Assembly: GCF_007004545.3 (NCBI RefSeq)
Contig: NZ_CP045503.2
Coordinates: forward strand, 4,558,102-4,622,101
Direction of reading: 5' to 3'
DNA length: 64,000 nt
Origin: Shewanella eurypsychrophilus
GTDB taxonomy: Bacteria > Pseudomonadota > Gammaproteobacteria > Enterobacterales > Shewanellaceae
A model generated the notes under the pieces. That model did no database searches, had not been told where the DNA came from, and worked only from the letters and a program-made list of their open reading frames with translations. Position numbers and translations under genes: made by a program. Positions 16,838 through 25,756 of this stretch are shown piece by piece (the first letter of the stretch is position 1; every line of letters starts with the position of its first letter).

Positions 16838-19015
16838 ATGTTATTCGTGGTAAAAAAAATACTCTCTATGACCAGCTCCTCTCAGATGCTGGTTGCCATG
16901 TTTATCGGCTTTGGCGTCGGTATCTTCTTCGGTGAGTCTGTTGGCTGGCTCAGTACCATAGGCAATGCGGTTATCTTGCTGATGCAGATGACGGTACTGC
17001 CCTATATTCTCGTTTCCTTGATCGGCGGTATCGGCAAACTACAAAAGAGCACGGCTACCCTTATTTTCAGCCGAGCTGGGGTGATCATGTTACTGCTATG
17101 GTTATTAGCACTGGCTGTTATCGCCCTGATGCCATTGTCATTTCCCTTTGTTGAATCAGCCTCCTTTTTTAGTACTAGCAGCATAGAACCCGCCGCGGCC
17201 ATAGACTATTTCAAGCTGTATATTCCCTCTAATCCATTCGAGTCGATGGCGGCAGGTTATGTGCCTGCCATGGTGGTATTCAGTATCGCCATGGGCTTAG
17301 CCCTTATCGGTATGGAGGGGGAGCATAAGCAGCAGATATTGACATTTATGCACACCAGCAGCGAGATTTTCTCTCGCATCACCCGCGGCCTGATAAAAAT
17401 ATTACCTATCGGTATTTTTGCCATGTCGGCCTCGGCGGCGGGTACTATGGGCGTGGAGGAGTTTGCCAGTATGCAGGTCTATCTGATCAGCTACTTCGTA
17501 CTCTGCCTGCTATTAACCTTCTGGGTACTGCCTTGGATTGTGGCCTCACTAACACCAATCACTTTTCATCAAGCCTTGAGTATCTCCAAAGCCAGCTTAG
17601 TCACCGCCTTTGCTACCGGTAATATCTTTATCGTGATCCCGGTGATTATCGAAGAGTGTAAGCAGATAATGAGGGAGCATGACAATCTAAGTGAAGATGG
17701 TGCGACCTTGATTGAGATCTTGGTGCCTATTGCCTTCACCTTCCCCAATATCGGCAAGTTAACGGTCATATTATTTGTATTCTTTGCAGGCTGGTTTAAC
17801 GGTACGCCCGTTGACTTAAGCGCCATTCCCTCGCTATCAATTAGTGGTCTGTTATCGCTATTTGGCAGCGTCTATGTGGCGATTCCATTTATGTTAGATC
17901 TGGTCCACCTGCCTTCAGATCTATTCCAGCTATTTGTAATGTCAGGCTTTATCACAGGTAAATTTAATTCTATCGCCGCAGTAATGAATCTTTTTGTACT
18001 GACGATTTTAACGGCAGCCCTGTTTCAAAAATGCCTAAAGCTGAGTCCTCCAAGGCTTATCAAGATGGGGGTAGGTATCAGCGCGAGTGTCGTATTAACC
18101 ATACTGGTGCTGCGTGTCGGCATGGGAATGTTTATCCATAGTCCAGAGATAACCAGTGGTGTCATTGCCAATATGCAGGTGGCCGATAAAGTCCCCACTA
18201 AGGTCAAGAGACAGTTTCCTGAGCTTGGGGTAACACCCAGAGCCCCTATTGCTAACCTAGATATAATACGCACTCGGGGAACATTAAGAGTGGGTTATAT
18301 CCCTAGTAACGTGCCTTTTAGCTATTACAATAATGCCGGGCAACTCGTAGGATTTGATAGTGCTATGGCCTCTAAACTGGCCGAAGATTTAGATGTAAAG
18401 ATTGAGTTTATCCCCTTTAAGAAAGACAAGTTAGCAGAATCGTTAAAGGCGGGATTCTTCGATATTGCCATGTCGGGGCTGGCCATGGATATTGAGCAGA
18501 TGGATAAGCTCAGTTACGCCGAGCCAGTGCTTGAGCTTAACCTTGCCATCGCCACTCGTGACCATATGGTGAATCAGTTTAAAGATTCTGAGAGTATCTT
18601 AGAGATGGAGAACGTCACCATTGCCTATGTTGAACATGGGGATATCATCGAAGAAGCGCAGAAAAAATATCCCAACCTTAAATTTGTCAAAATAGCGGGC
18701 TACAAAAACTTCTTTAGACAGAAGCAACCTAAGTATGATGCGGTAGTGATCAGCGCTCAAGCAGGCTCAGCATGGACACTGTTCTTCCCGGGTTACGGTA
18801 TTGCAATCCCACCGACGACCTCTCGCTATCCAGTTGCTTATGCCGTCGCTCAAAACAACCAATCACTACTGAATTATGTCAATAACTGGCAGAAACTGCG
18901 CAAGGTCGATGGTCATCAAGAGCGGATCTATAACTACTGGATGCTTGGACAAGGGGCAAGCGAGGTGAAACCTCGCTGGTCTATCATACGTGACGTATTG
19001 CACTGGGTAGATTAG
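16838..19015 (+). CDS. Dicarboxylate/amino-acid:cation symporter fused to a solute-binding domain
   Basis: A 725-residue fusion. Residues 1-430 are a DctA/GltP-type (SDF) symporter with eight or so membrane segments; AFATGNIFIVIPVI corresponds to the serine-rich hairpin region, altered here, and GKFNSIAAVMNL to the late substrate region. Residues 475-725 are a family 3 periplasmic binding domain (TLRVGYIPSNVPFSYYNNAGQLVGFDSAMASKLAEDL, FDIAMSGLAMDIEQM). The C-terminal domain would lie in the periplasm and feed or gate the carrier. Start at 16838 has no strong ribosome site; a downstream ATG at 16869 is possible. Such single-chain fusions occur in some Shewanella and Vibrio. The substrate is unknown. 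Confidence 0.87.
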   Translation: MLFVVKKILSMTSSSQMLVAMFIGFGVGIFFGESVGWLSTIGNAVILLMQMTVLPYILVSLIGGIGKLQKSTATLIFSRAGVIMLLLWLLALAVIALMPLSFPFVESASFFSTSSIEPAAAIDYFKLYIPSNPFESMAAGYVPAMVVFSIAMGLALIGMEGEHKQQILTFMHTSSEIFSRITRGLIKILPIGIFAMSASAAGTMGVEEFASMQVYLISYFVLCLLLTFWVLPWIVASLTPITFHQALSISKASLVTAFATGNIFIVIPVIIEECKQIMREHDNLSEDGATLIEILVPIAFTFPNIGKLTVILFVFFAGWFNGTPVDLSAIPSLSISGLLSLFGSVYVAIPFMLDLVHLPSDLFQLFVMSGFITGKFNSIAAVMNLFVLTILTAALFQKCLKLSPPRLIKMGVGISASVVLTILVLRVGMGMFIHSPEITSGVIANMQVADKVPTKVKRQFPELGVTPRAPIANLDIIRTRGTLRVGYIPSNVPFSYYNNAGQLVGFDSAMASKLAEDLDVKIEFIPFKKDKLAESLKAGFFDIAMSGLAMDIEQMDKLSYAEPVLELNLAIATRDHMVNQFKDSESILEMENVTIAYVEHGDIIEEAQKKYPNLKFVKIAGYKNFFRQKQPKYDAVVISAQAGSAWTLFFPGYGIAIPPTTSRYPVAYAVAQNNQSLLNYVNNWQKLRKVDGHQERIYNYWMLGQGASEVKPRWSIIRDVLHWVD

Positions 19016-19052
19016 CGCCCCTTATCGAAATATGGTTCGAGTTATCACGATC

Positions 19053-19083
19053 AAAAAAGGAGAGCTAATGCTCTCCTTTAGTT
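19053..19083. terminator. Bidirectional rho-independent terminator
   Basis: AAAGGAGAGC/GCTCTCCTTT stem with A-run before and T-run after, between the convergent symporter fusion and pilin genes. Confidence 0.85.
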
Positions 19084-19098
19084 TTCAGTAGCTGTTTA

Positions 19099-19635
19099 CT
19101 AACAGTCTTCGGTCTCAACTATCACCACTGGCCCTGTTGCAGATTCCAAGTTGGTGTAGCGAATATGACAGTTAAAGCTTACTTTCTTTTGTGAAAGGTC
19201 TTCTGAGAAAAAGATATAGATCCTATTTAAGCCCGTCGACTTATCGATAAAGAAGGGGGCTGCGTCATTATCGGCTTCAATTGCAGTGAGCGAGACTGAG
19301 TCTATCTCTAACCAAGCTTGCACTTGCTCATTGAGCTTATCAAAACTATCAGTCCCCTCAACCGAAGGATGACCGTTAAAAAGTGGTACAGCAACGCCAT
19401 TAATCTCAATCTGACCATCACCCGTTTCTTGACCTTCTATTGCAGCCTTACTGTGTACCAGATCTAGGCCGCTCTCCATCGCGCCAGCTATGCTCTCGAG
19501 CACAGCAGCTTTTGAGTCGCTAGTCAGACTGATAAATTTAGGCGCAGCCACTACCGCTAATATCCCTAGGATAATAATCACTACAACTAACTCGATAAGC
19601 GTAAAGCCAGCCGTTCTAGTTTTTTTACTACTCAT
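19099..19635 (-). CDS. Type IV pilin-like protein (MSHA family)
   Basis: A 178-residue prepilin. The leader MSSKKTRTAG precedes the cleavage/methylation motif GFTLIELVVVIIILGILAVVAAPKFI, in which Glu5 of the mature protein is kept. The mature part ends with two cysteines (FNCHIRY...ETEDC) that would form the D-loop disulfide. The long N-terminal helix with APKFI is typical of MSHA pilins (MshA/MshB). No assembly genes are adjacent, so it is an orphan that probably uses a pilus machine encoded elsewhere. Confidence 0.88.
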   Translation of the reverse strand: MSSKKTRTAGFTLIELVVVIIILGILAVVAAPKFISLTSDSKAAVLESIAGAMESGLDLVHSKAAIEGQETGDGQIEINGVAVPLFNGHPSVEGTDSFDKLNEQVQAWLEIDSVSLTAIEADNDAAPFFIDKSTGLNRIYIFFSEDLSQKKVSFNCHIRYTNLESATGPVVIVETEDC

Positions 19636-19686
19636 ACAAACTTCTTAACCTCAAGTAATCACTTAGCCGATTAACAGCCAAAAATG

Positions 19687-20532
19687 TTACAGCCACTCGG
19701 CTAGCATATTCTGTACTACAGGCGCGACATTGATACCTATCATCCAATCTGGACCGAATGAATCGGCCTGATCGACATAGTAGTTTACTTCTACGGCAAA
19801 CTTCCATGGACGACCATTAAGCTTTACGGTTTTGCCAACGGCAAAGTTTACAGGAATGGTTGCGCCTCCCACTTCATGATCGTATGTCATAATGGGCGAT
19901 GTTGCCACGCTCCAGCCGCCTCCCGGCAGGTAGACGCCAAACAGTTGTAGCGTCGAGAGACTAATATCTTTCTCGCCAGAGCCAGCCACACTCCACTGAT
20001 GATTAAAGAAACCACCAGCCACATAACTGTCACTCACCTTGCCTAGTTGAAGACCTGGGCCTAAGGTCCACTTATCGGCGCCCAGTTTATCCTCTGTCGC
20101 CGTTGGCAAAGTGGACGTTGCGCCATAAGACCAAAGAAAACCATTCTCCTCAGTATCACCATATTGCAGATCGATAGTGATATCACCAAAGCCAGTCTCA
20201 CTGGAAAAAGGAGACTCGGAATCGTTGCCACTCAGCGTTGGAGAGCTAATTAACAGCGGCAGAGCAGGCCTGACATAAAGAGTATTATCATTGGCCATAG
20301 GAAAGGGTAGCGTCGGCTGGAACATAATTGTAGTGCCAGATTGCTCAGAAGCATGATCAAGGCTGCCGGTGTAGGTTCGATACTGGGTCTTAAATTTAAG
20401 GCTAGTAAGCGGCGTATTTGGATTCGCCAGCTCTCTAGCAAGTTCAGCGTTCGACTTGCCTTCATAATCAGCAGCTAACGCTGAAAAACTAACAAGGGAA
20501 ATGGATAATAATGCGATCAGTCTGCTCAACAC
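19687..20532 (-). CDS. Outer-membrane beta-barrel protein, MetA-pathway-like
   Basis: A 281-residue protein with a signal peptide ending ALAA near residue 21. The remainder is rich in alternating aromatic/glycine strands (DITIDLQYGD, FLWSYGATSTLPTA, GGFFNHQWSVAGSG, WKFAVEVNYYV). This matches the group often annotated as neuromedin U-like or phenol-degradation MetA-like outer-membrane proteins. Start is GTG at 20532 after a TAGGAG ribosome site. Function is unknown. It is 50 bp upstream of the pilin gene on the same strand, which may be coincidence. Confidence 0.7.
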   Translation of the reverse strand: MLSRLIALLSISLVSFSALAADYEGKSNAELARELANPNTPLTSLKFKTQYRTYTGSLDHASEQSGTTIMFQPTLPFPMANDNTLYVRPALPLLISSPTLSGNDSESPFSSETGFGDITIDLQYGDTEENGFLWSYGATSTLPTATEDKLGADKWTLGPGLQLGKVSDSYVAGGFFNHQWSVAGSGEKDISLSTLQLFGVYLPGGGWSVATSPIMTYDHEVGGATIPVNFAVGKTVKLNGRPWKFAVEVNYYVDQADSFGPDWMIGINVAPVVQNMLAEWL

Positions 20533-20673
20533 AGTCTCCTACAGCCAGATAGCTCTGACAATGTCTGCTTTTGTTATTATTCCGCTATCTTACAGAAAAA
20601 GCACACATTTTTACAACTAACTGCTCACCATTTGCCAACAAGCGAATATTTACCTGTAAGTTAACCTTAGGTA

Positions 20674-21462
20674 TTAAGACTCTCGACTTAAGGCTTCACC
20701 TAATGGTTCAAAATAGCCGATAAGCGCATTGAAGATCTGATTGCGATGTTCAAGTTCAGGGTAACCGCCTGCATCAGCAAGTTTTGAGTCTAAGGTTTCA
20801 TTAACAAGATAGGTATTACTGATCTCGGGATGTGATTCGATACACGCCTCGAATGCACGCGCCATCAGCTCAGTAGGCTTTGAAAAGTATTGCCGGCCAT
20901 ATTGCTTATCCAAGGCTACCGCTCGGTCGACATATTCATGACTATCTTGACCATCTGGGGTCAAAAATGTTGTCGCAAAAACCAGTTCTAATCGCTGATT
21001 TAATGGGTGTTTAATACTCGGAACATCTGTAAGCCAGCAGTTAGAAGCAAAAGCAGTTCCTCCCGAACGTTCACGAGTTTTAAATGCTTTAGCGGCGATG
21101 TAATGATCATAAGCATGCCAAAACTCATGTGCCAGAGCCCCTGCTCCTGCATTCTTGGCAAGAGCCAGTTCACGTCCCGCTGGCATATAATGGGCCTGAA
21201 CGCCTTGCTGACCTCCACTACCAAAAGCCAGGTTAAGGGTTTGTCTGAGCCCGATAGCGATGGGAGGAAGTTTCAAAATAAATGCCAGATCAGCAAGTGA
21301 GTCAAAAATAAGATTAGCCGCCTTGTGCTTCTCGTCTTCTTCCACCCAACTCCCCAAGCGAATGTGATTTAGGCCGAAGGTCTCTTTAATATCATGAAAA
21401 CTCACCTGCTCTCCGAAACGATAATCGGGGCCAACTCGCCTGTACGTTTTACGCTTTAACAC
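20674..21462 (-). CDS. CLCA_X-type protein with a zincin-like HEFWH motif
   Basis: A 262-residue soluble protein. The centre holds AHEFWHAYDHY near residue 112, an HExxH pattern typical of zinc metallopeptidases. A Glu is found later in the KPTELMARAFEACIE segment (about 195-210), a plausible third ligand. I recall similar proteins in Shewanella labelled CLCA_X, and the HEFWH...ELMARAFE combination also resembles the LPD1 domain of large polyvalent proteins. Start is GTG at 21462. The protein has no signal peptide. Substrate and role are unknown. Confidence 0.68.
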   Translation of the reverse strand: MLKRKTYRRVGPDYRFGEQVSFHDIKETFGLNHIRLGSWVEEDEKHKAANLIFDSLADLAFILKLPPIAIGLRQTLNLAFGSGGQQGVQAHYMPAGRELALAKNAGAGALAHEFWHAYDHYIAAKAFKTRERSGGTAFASNCWLTDVPSIKHPLNQRLELVFATTFLTPDGQDSHEYVDRAVALDKQYGRQYFSKPTELMARAFEACIESHPEISNTYLVNETLDSKLADAGGYPELEHRNQIFNALIGYFEPLGEALSRES

Positions 21463-21631
21463 TCACTATTCCATTCGCTGTAATTAGCCACATTATACCT
21501 TATTAGTCTAAACCTCATATCAATTGATATGAGTGCTGCATTCTTTTGGGGTACGCCGTTCAGTAAACATTCAGGCCATTAACGCTATTATCTAGCCGAA
21601 CTTATAGAGCGAAATGAAAAGGAAGATATTG

Positions 21632-21817
21632 ATGAGATTAGTCACATTATGGTTAGCTATAATCGTTATGAGTACTGTTGTAGTAGCCTTGTCAGGCACT
21701 ATTCACTGGCCAATGCTAGCCACTATGTTCACCGCTATGAGTATTTCCTTATTCATCATGGTTAATATTGGCAAGGTTGCCGATAAACACTTTGTTGGCC
21801 TCTGCTCACCTAAGTGA
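21632..21817 (+). CDS. Small two-helix membrane protein
   Basis: A 61-residue protein (67 if the upstream ATG at 21614 is used). I prefer 21632 because AAGGAAGATATTG gives a good ribosome site. Two hydrophobic segments (LVTLWLAIIVMSTVVVAL and MLATMFTAMSISLFIMVNIG) suggest a small inner-membrane protein. I do not recognise the family. It lies alone between two minus-strand genes. Confidence 0.55.
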   Translation: MRLVTLWLAIIVMSTVVVALSGTIHWPMLATMFTAMSISLFIMVNIGKVADKHFVGLCSPK

Positions 21818-21849
21818 GCTCGCTTTAAAGCAGTCCTTTCAGCTTGTAT

Positions 21850-22566
21850 TTACAAATTGGCAGACTGAACATTAACAGTGTGCACCGCAGCAAAGGCTTT
21901 GGCATAGTTATCTGAACCTAGATGATTGCTTAAAATAGTAATATTAATCAGCAGTCCATCACTGACCAAAGCCCCTGCCGTGACATAAGCATACTCGCCC
22001 TTAGTGAGCTTTTTTCGGCTAGCAATGACGGGATCAACATAATTGGTCAGCCTCACTTTTCCATCAAGAAACAGCGGAGTCAGTTCATGGCTATTCAATT
22101 TTGAATCGCGACTGAACATATACTTCATGTCCGTTTCTAACATCACCCTATCTAGCAATCCCGTCTGACTAAATTCCCTAGAGTCGATCTTAATAAACGT
22201 CATTAAAAGAGTCATATCACTGCCCGAGTATGGCTTAACCCTAAGGGTTGAGGCATCACCGGATGGTGAGTGATTAATTCGGCTTTTCCAGCTTTTTGGC
22301 ACACCTACGAGATACACTTTACTCTGATGAAGCACTGAAATAACTTGAACCTGATTATCTTGCACTCGGGCATTTTGCTCTTTTACAACAATAACATCTG
22401 ACTGTGATGCCTCGGGGCAAGGCATATCTTGATAGCCCACTTTGCCGCTGTCTGAAACACATTTATTAATCGCTAAACTGGGCAAACTCAATAGTAAACT
22501 AGTCAATAAAACTGCTATAGATACTAGAGTTAGCCTTTGATTGCTCTGATTTATACTGAATAACAT
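21850..22566 (-). CDS. Secreted DUF4124-type hypothetical protein
   Basis: A 238-residue protein with a signal peptide (VLLTSLLLSLPSLA, cleavage near residue 32). It is followed by a short DUF4124-like module (INKCVSDSGKVGYQDMPCP) with its two cysteines. The C-terminal 170 residues are not recognised but look like a mixed alpha/beta domain. The ATG at 22566 is preceded by AAGGAGGG, a strong site. It is probably periplasmic. Function unknown. Confidence 0.75.
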   Translation of the reverse strand: MLFSINQSNQRLTLVSIAVLLTSLLLSLPSLAINKCVSDSGKVGYQDMPCPEASQSDVIVVKEQNARVQDNQVQVISVLHQSKVYLVGVPKSWKSRINHSPSGDASTLRVKPYSGSDMTLLMTFIKIDSREFSQTGLLDRVMLETDMKYMFSRDSKLNSHELTPLFLDGKVRLTNYVDPVIASRKKLTKGEYAYVTAGALVSDGLLINITILSNHLGSDNYAKAFAAVHTVNVQSANL

Positions 22567-22818
22567 CAAATCGCCCTCCTTCCCTGTTGGTTAAAGGTTA
22601 AGAAACAAATGATAATTAAACGAATTAAATATGTAACAGGATCTCTCGCTGAGTAATATAGAGCCTGTCACCACACTCTCGTCATCGCTACTCATAAAAA
22701 TATGACCAGCTTAAGTCATCGACACTCCAATCTCAGCTATCAAAAAAAGGGGATTTCAGGCATAATATTGCGCATAAAAAGCTTGTAAATGCTTGTCGTA
22801 ACGCTTAGGAACCCCACA

Positions 22819-23853
22819 ATGACGCAGATCACCCTACTTACACCCGATGATTGGCACCTTCACTTCCGTGATGGTGATATGTTGCAAGAAACTGTCCCGG
22901 CTACCGCCAGACTTTTCCAACGTGCCATCGTCATGCCTAACCTGCTACCACCAATCACTGATGCAAAATTGGTTAACGCCTATCGCGAACGTATTTTGGC
23001 TGCGCGTCCACAAGGTTCTACTTTTGAGCCTTTAATGACCATCTTCCTAACTAACGACACGACAGAGCAAGATATCCTCGACGCCAAAGCGGCTGGCGTT
23101 GTTGCGGCTAAGCTCTACCCAGCTGGCGCGACCACTAACTCGGATGCTGCAGTAAAAGCACTCGATAGCCTGTTTCCTATCTTTGAAAAGATGGCAGAGA
23201 TCGGCATGTTATTACTGGTTCACGGTGAAGTCACCGAGTCACATATCGATATTTTCGACCGTGAAGCCATTTTCATTGAGCGTAATCTGACTCGCATCGT
23301 CGATGCTTTCCCAAGCCTTAAAGTGGTATTTGAACATATCACCACTAAAGAAGCCGCAGAGTTTGTTGCCAGTGCTTCTGACAATGTGGCCGCAACGATC
23401 ACGCCACAGCATCTACTGCTAAACCGTAACGATCTGCTCGTTGGCGGCGTACGTCCACATAACTTCTGTCTACCAGTGCTTAAGCGTAATACTCACCAAG
23501 AAGCATTGCGCGCTGCAGTGGCTACTGGTTCTAGCAAGTTCTTCTTAGGTACAGATTCTGCGCCACATGAGAAGCATCGTAAAGAATCGGCTTGTGGTTG
23601 CGCAGGTTGTTACAGCGCTTGGAGTGCACTCGAGCTTTATGCACAAGTATTTGATGACCTAGGGGTTATCGACAAGCTTGAAGGTTTTGCCAGTACTCAC
23701 GGCCCTGACTTCTACGGCCTACCAAGAAACACCAGCACTGTGACATTAGTAAAGGAAACTTGGACGGTACCGAGCGAGATTATCTTGCCAAACGGCAGTC
23801 CAATCGTGCCTTTCTTCGCTGGCGAAGAGGTAAATTGGAAAGTGAAAGCTTAG
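22819..23853 (+). CDS. pyrC: Dihydroorotase PyrC
   Basis: A 344-residue enzyme of pyrimidine synthesis that interconverts carbamoyl-aspartate and dihydroorotate. It starts at the ATG at 22819 after TTAGGA; the longer frame from 22789 lacks support. Metal ligands are visible: DDWHLHFRDG near the start, AAKLYPAG with the carboxylated lysine, LLVHGEVTE, FEHITTKEAA and FLGTDSAPH with the catalytic Asp. It matches the short, type II (E. coli-like) dihydroorotase in length. A strong terminator follows. It is a housekeeping gene. Confidence 0.96.
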   Translation: MTQITLLTPDDWHLHFRDGDMLQETVPATARLFQRAIVMPNLLPPITDAKLVNAYRERILAARPQGSTFEPLMTIFLTNDTTEQDILDAKAAGVVAAKLYPAGATTNSDAAVKALDSLFPIFEKMAEIGMLLLVHGEVTESHIDIFDREAIFIERNLTRIVDAFPSLKVVFEHITTKEAAEFVASASDNVAATITPQHLLLNRNDLLVGGVRPHNFCLPVLKRNTHQEALRAAVATGSSKFFLGTDSAPHEKHRKESACGCAGCYSAWSALELYAQVFDDLGVIDKLEGFASTHGPDFYGLPRNTSTVTLVKETWTVPSEIILPNGSPIVPFFAGEEVNWKVKA

Positions 23854-23887
23854 CGCTAAAGCTAAACCTCTATGAATAACTCGTTTT

Positions 23888-23915
23888 AAAACGCCCGCAT
23901 TTTGTGGGCGTTTTT
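23888..23915 (+). terminator. Rho-independent terminator of pyrC
   Basis: ACGCCCGC/GTGGGCGT stem with a T-run, 35 bp after the pyrC stop. Confidence 0.85.
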
Positions 23916-23979
23916 ATATGCTGATGAAAAACTATCAACTACCTGTAATAAATAATCCTCTGCGGCCAGTAATAAAAAG

Positions 23980-24402
23980 TTACCTACAGCTTTCACAAAC
24001 TCCACTTCCAAGACCACTGTCTAGTTTCAATTCACCATGCCCAGAACCGACATTAACAGCAGAGTTAGTATTGAACTCAGGAGCATACTGAAACTCATAC
24101 TCTGACTCCGATAGGCTCGCCCCTTCGTGATGACTACAATCATGATGGCTCACAGTGGTAATAGAAAAAACAAAGACAATGAAAAAGAGAAAATTACCAA
24201 ATAACAGATAAGGTAAATTACCACGGGTTTTAATGGCAATGACGATCCCCCCCAGGACATTTACCACTAAGACAAACAACATCATATTTATCACTATGCT
24301 GGCGCTTTCGATAATATGAAAATAGTGAAAAATGGAAAACAACACACTCGCACATGTACAAAATGCCGGAATAAAGATCAGCAACCAAGCCAAGTTTTTC
24401 AA
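23980..24402 (-). CDS. Hypothetical inner-membrane protein
   Basis: A 140-residue protein with three hydrophobic segments (about 3-25, 35-58, 66-85) and a polar C-terminal third that begins with histidines (HHDCSHHEG) and ends in a CESC pair. Start is TTG at 24402, supported by TGAGGTCTCTC just upstream; no ATG gives a full protein. His/Cys clusters suggest a metal-binding tail, but this is only a suggestion. I do not recognise the family. Confidence 0.6.
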   Translation of the reverse strand: MKNLAWLLIFIPAFCTCASVLFSIFHYFHIIESASIVINMMLFVLVVNVLGGIVIAIKTRGNLPYLLFGNFLFFIVFVFSITTVSHHDCSHHEGASLSESEYEFQYAPEFNTNSAVNVGSGHGELKLDSGLGSGVCESCR

Positions 24403-24567
24403 GAGAGACCTCAGAGGTAAATGATAACTAACTCATACTGAGTGCTTTGCTAACAAATGGTTCAACTTGTATCGGTTAAGCTTAAAATAAACTTAACAGC
24501 CTTTGAGCTAGATCACATGCCATTCAATACTTAAGCAAATACCAATCGGTATAAAGCACTCACAAAA

Positions 24568-24587
24568 AAGCCTGCTCTTGCAGGCTT
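24568..24587 (-). terminator. Rho-independent terminator
   Basis: GCCTGC/GCAGGC stem followed on the minus strand by a T-run, directly after the lipoprotein gene at 24626. Confidence 0.8.
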
Positions 24588-24625
24588 CTCATTAGCTATC
24601 GGTATCTAACAACAATCAGAGGCCT

Positions 24626-25159
24626 CTAGCCTTCACCCACGTCAGTTTTGCATTGAAGCAGTATCGCCTGAAAATGGCCACCTAGGTCTTGGCTAGCATA
24701 CTCTTTTCCGGTCTGCGCCATCAGCTGTAGACTCTCTAGCCCCTTCTCTAATCCTTGTTGATCGATCAAGGTTTTCGCATAGGCTGCTGCATCGGCGCCC
24801 TTCTGTAAAAGACTGCTCACCTGCTCAAAACTGATCTCTTGCTCCATCAATGACTCAATGCTGGCTAACAGTTCAGAGACTTTAGCTGACTCGACTAAAG
24901 CCCCTTCCACTTGTACAAGGTCAGCAAAGGGGTCGTCACTTAATTGCTGCGCAACACAGGCTGATACACTGCCAACTTGCGCACTCTTGGCGACCGCATC
25001 AATTCCCCGTGTTCTAATTTGCTCTACAACCTCTTTAAGTTGCTGATCTTTATCGAGCCAAGCCTGCTCAAGCCGTTGCTTGTCATCAGACTCAAAAAAT
25101 CCACAGCCCGATAAGCTAGTGATTAACGCAAGGGCTACGAGGTGACGAGCAGTTATCAT
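24626..25159 (-). CDS. Hypothetical lipoprotein
   Basis: A 177-residue protein with a lipoprotein signal (LVALALITSLSGC, lipid on Cys19). The mature part is acidic, helical and coiled-coil-like (KQRLEQAWLDKDQQLKEVVEQ), with two further cysteines (SVSACVAQ and ILLQCKTD) that may pair. The family is not recognised. It is envelope-located by signal. It has its own terminator and no obvious operon partner. Confidence 0.75.
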   Translation of the reverse strand: MITARHLVALALITSLSGCGFFESDDKQRLEQAWLDKDQQLKEVVEQIRTRGIDAVAKSAQVGSVSACVAQQLSDDPFADLVQVEGALVESAKVSELLASIESLMEQEISFEQVSSLLQKGADAAAYAKTLIDQQGLEKGLESLQLMAQTGKEYASQDLGGHFQAILLQCKTDVGEG

Positions 25160-25375
25160 CTGTTAACTTCCTTCATGTATGGAGTTCATTGGCATCCTAA
25201 TGATAACAAGGTTATCAATTGAGCCTTAAGTGAAATTTAATTCACTTAAGGGGAAAGAAGGGAAGGTGACGAGGAGCTAGGAATGAAGACGGAATGAGGG
25301 GGGCAAGAAAGTAACGAGTCTTGAGTAAAAAAAGGGCAAAGACAGTTGCGAAGAAATCCATAAGCAGAGACAAAC

Positions 25376-25534
25376 TAGATTCCGGCCTACAAATACACCA
25401 CAATGACTGCAATGAGCTAGATTCCGGCCAACAAGCATACCGGAATGACAGCAATGAACTAGATTCCAGCCTAAAAGCACTCCGGAATGACAGAAATGAG
25501 CTAGATTCCAGCCTAAAAGCATACCGGAATGACG
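25376..25534. repeat. 42-bp tandem repeat, about 3.8 units
   Basis: Units begin at 25376, 25418, 25460 and 25502, each opening TAGATTCC(G/A)GCC and containing a GGAATGAC word that can pair with GATTCC. The repeat length is a multiple of three, so frames stay open through it on both strands and give an apparent 14-residue peptide repeat. I consider it non-coding: it has no ribosome site and resembles dispersed ATTCCGG...CCGGAATGAC hairpin repeats of other bacteria. Confidence 0.75.
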
Positions 25535-25584
25535 AAGTCGGTCATGCTGAACTCGTTTCAGCATCCAGCTTTTAGCTTTTAAAT

Positions 25585-25715
25585 CCTAGAGCCTAGAGCC
25601 TAGAGCCTAGAGCCTAGAGCCTAGAGCCTAGAGCCTAGAGCCTAGAGCCTAGAGCCTAGAGCCTAGAGCCTAGAGCCTAGAGCCTAGAGCCTAGAGCCTA
25701 GAGCCTAGAGCCTAG
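25585..25715. repeat. 7-bp tandem repeat (CCTAGAG)n
   Basis: An almost perfect run of about 18-19 copies of CCTAGAG immediately downstream of the 42-bp repeat and before the GGDEF gene 3' end. It is rich in the CTAG tetranucleotide. Copy number is likely to vary between strains by slippage. Confidence 0.9.
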
Positions 25716-25756
25716 CAATCTATAACTCGAGACTCGTAGCTGAAAGTCACTTCCCC

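Noticed and set aside
25321..25575. 84-codon plus-strand frame with a 14-residue repeat
   Set aside because: It is produced by the 42-bp DNA repeat, has no ribosome site, and the opposite strand is also open; treated as non-coding.
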